DNA of 64,000 nucleotides from Rutidosis leptorrhynchoides (lineage: Eukaryota; Streptophyta; Magnoliopsida; Asterales; Asteraceae), in NCBI RefSeq assembly GCF_046630445.1, contig NC_092333.1:312261001-312325000 (forward strand), given 5' to 3'. Below, in pieces: positions 63,203-64,000 of the stretch. The position numbers and the translations under genes were made by a program. Each line of letters opens with the position of its first letter. Position 1 is the first letter of the stretch. The notes beneath the pieces were generated by a model that saw only the letters and a list, made by a program, of their open reading frames with translations, made no database searches and had not been told where the DNA came from.

Positions 63203-63907
63203 TTATCGTCCTTCAATACCCAAATTCGCATTTGCCATAATCATAGCACAGAATGGCTCCACTTCTACAGAAATCAGCGTGCCAATGCCCTTGTTGGCAG
63301 AAAATTTTAGCATACCGTGTATGGTAGATGGTATAGCGCCAAACATGCGCAAAGCTGTGTGCCCAAGTATCATATTGAATCGTGATTGATTTCGCATTAT
63401 GTACAGATTCAATAAAGCTTGGCGCCTTAGTGACTCATCACTGTCATCAACTAACTCCATCTGTAATTACAATTGACCAACGGGCCAGGATGACTCTCCT
63501 GAGAACCCGGCAAGTGAAACCACAGTAGGTTTCATCAAAGCTTGAATGTTCGCTGGCAACTTGCTAAAGCATTGTTCGTACATGACGTCGACACTGCTAC
63601 CAGTGTCCACATGTACCTTCATTATCATTATTCCAGTATTTGCAATGCGACATGAAACCACTATAGGCTTATCATCATCCGCGGTCAAACTTGCAGGAGG
63701 AAACGCAATAGAAGGACATTTCCAACTGACAATCTGTTCTGAAATTTGCATTATCGACGTGTCGCCCTGCACTTCTACCACGTTGATTACCTGGATTCCG
63801 CGCTGATTTTCTTTTTTGCTCACCATTTTTACTCCCAGATTTTTTACTACGGGAGCCTTTCGCTCAACCGCGTTTGACGCATTCAAGGTATTAGCTTCTA
63901 TAGGCAT
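63203..63907 (-). pseudogene. Gag end and protease of E
   Basis: One frame from NAVERKAPVVK through D-T-G-S (VHVDTGSSVDVMYEQCF) to STIHGMLKFSANKGIGTLIS, interrupted by one TAA at 63467-63469. Ends at 63203 with no RT. Better preserved than D. Confidence 0.85.
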
Positions 63908-64000
63908 TATAATGCATTCGTGGTGTTTTGTGCGATTAAATGGTCCAGCTTGCCTTGCTCGTATGCTTCTGCAATGAATTCCGCCAAATCTCTACAACGA
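63908..64000 (-). pseudogene. Gag nucleocapsid fragment of E at the window edge
   Basis: Minus frame reads RCRDLAEFIAEAYEQGKLDHLIAQ, the sequence just after the knuckle in D. A one-base deletion near 63910 shifts it out of frame with protease. The rest of gag is outside the window. Confidence 0.75.

Larger units (their letters stand above)
59603..64000 (-). mobile_element. Tat-lineage element E (family 2): gag-protease and intact antisense gene, 5' end outside window
   Basis: From left: 3' LTR, polypurine tract, antisense gene (plus strand), spacer, protease, end of gag at the window edge. No RT, RNase H or integrase between protease and spacer. Protease, spacer and antisense sequences are close to D, about 6 kb apart. 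Confidence 0.85.

Overview
The window is plant nuclear DNA: AT-rich intergenic sequence made of nested LTR retrotransposons, with no recognisable host gene. Short GT-AG introns, TATA promoters, long TAA/TA microsatellites and Athila, Tat and very-long-LTR lineages indicate a eudicot. The style of the 4 kb LTR family suggests Asteraceae, but that is inference.

Layout. 1-10076: Athila-lineage Ty3/gypsy element on the minus strand (its 3' LTR lies left of the window), inserted into the integrase gene of Tat-lineage element A (10077-13486, plus). 13487-26340: truncated copies of a ~4 kb LTR, three head to tail on plus and one inverted, with a 964-bp tandem duplication and many microsatellites. 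26341-34439: Tat element B (plus). 34798-37955: Tat element F (minus, truncated). 37956-56004: non-autonomous element T (minus, ~4 kb LTRs), interrupted by Tat element C (44171-51667, minus, TSD AGGCT). T itself sits inside the antisense gene of Tat element D (56005-59602), which is followed by Tat element E (59603 to the window edge).

The Tat elements fall into two LTR families: family 1 = B and C (LTR ~550-580 bp), family 2 = A, F, D and E (LTR 491-492 bp). Each family has two complementary forms. B and F carry protease, reverse transcriptase and RNase H but no gag (B also has integrase). C and D, and what is visible of E, carry gag and protease and then jump directly to the antisense gene with no RT, RNase H or integrase. 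This looks like a two-component arrangement in which gag and pol are supplied by different elements.

Five of the six Tat copies (A, B, C, D, E) also carry a spliced antisense gene between the protein-coding region and the 3' LTR. It has its own TATA promoter, a domain resembling the putative gypsy-type transposon domain (Transposase_28), a coiled coil and a shared C-terminal region. In E it is uninterrupted: three exons, 570 residues. In A it is shortened but open (387 residues). All gag and pol frames fully in view are broken, mostly by single stops. The whole reading is by eye; no database search was run.
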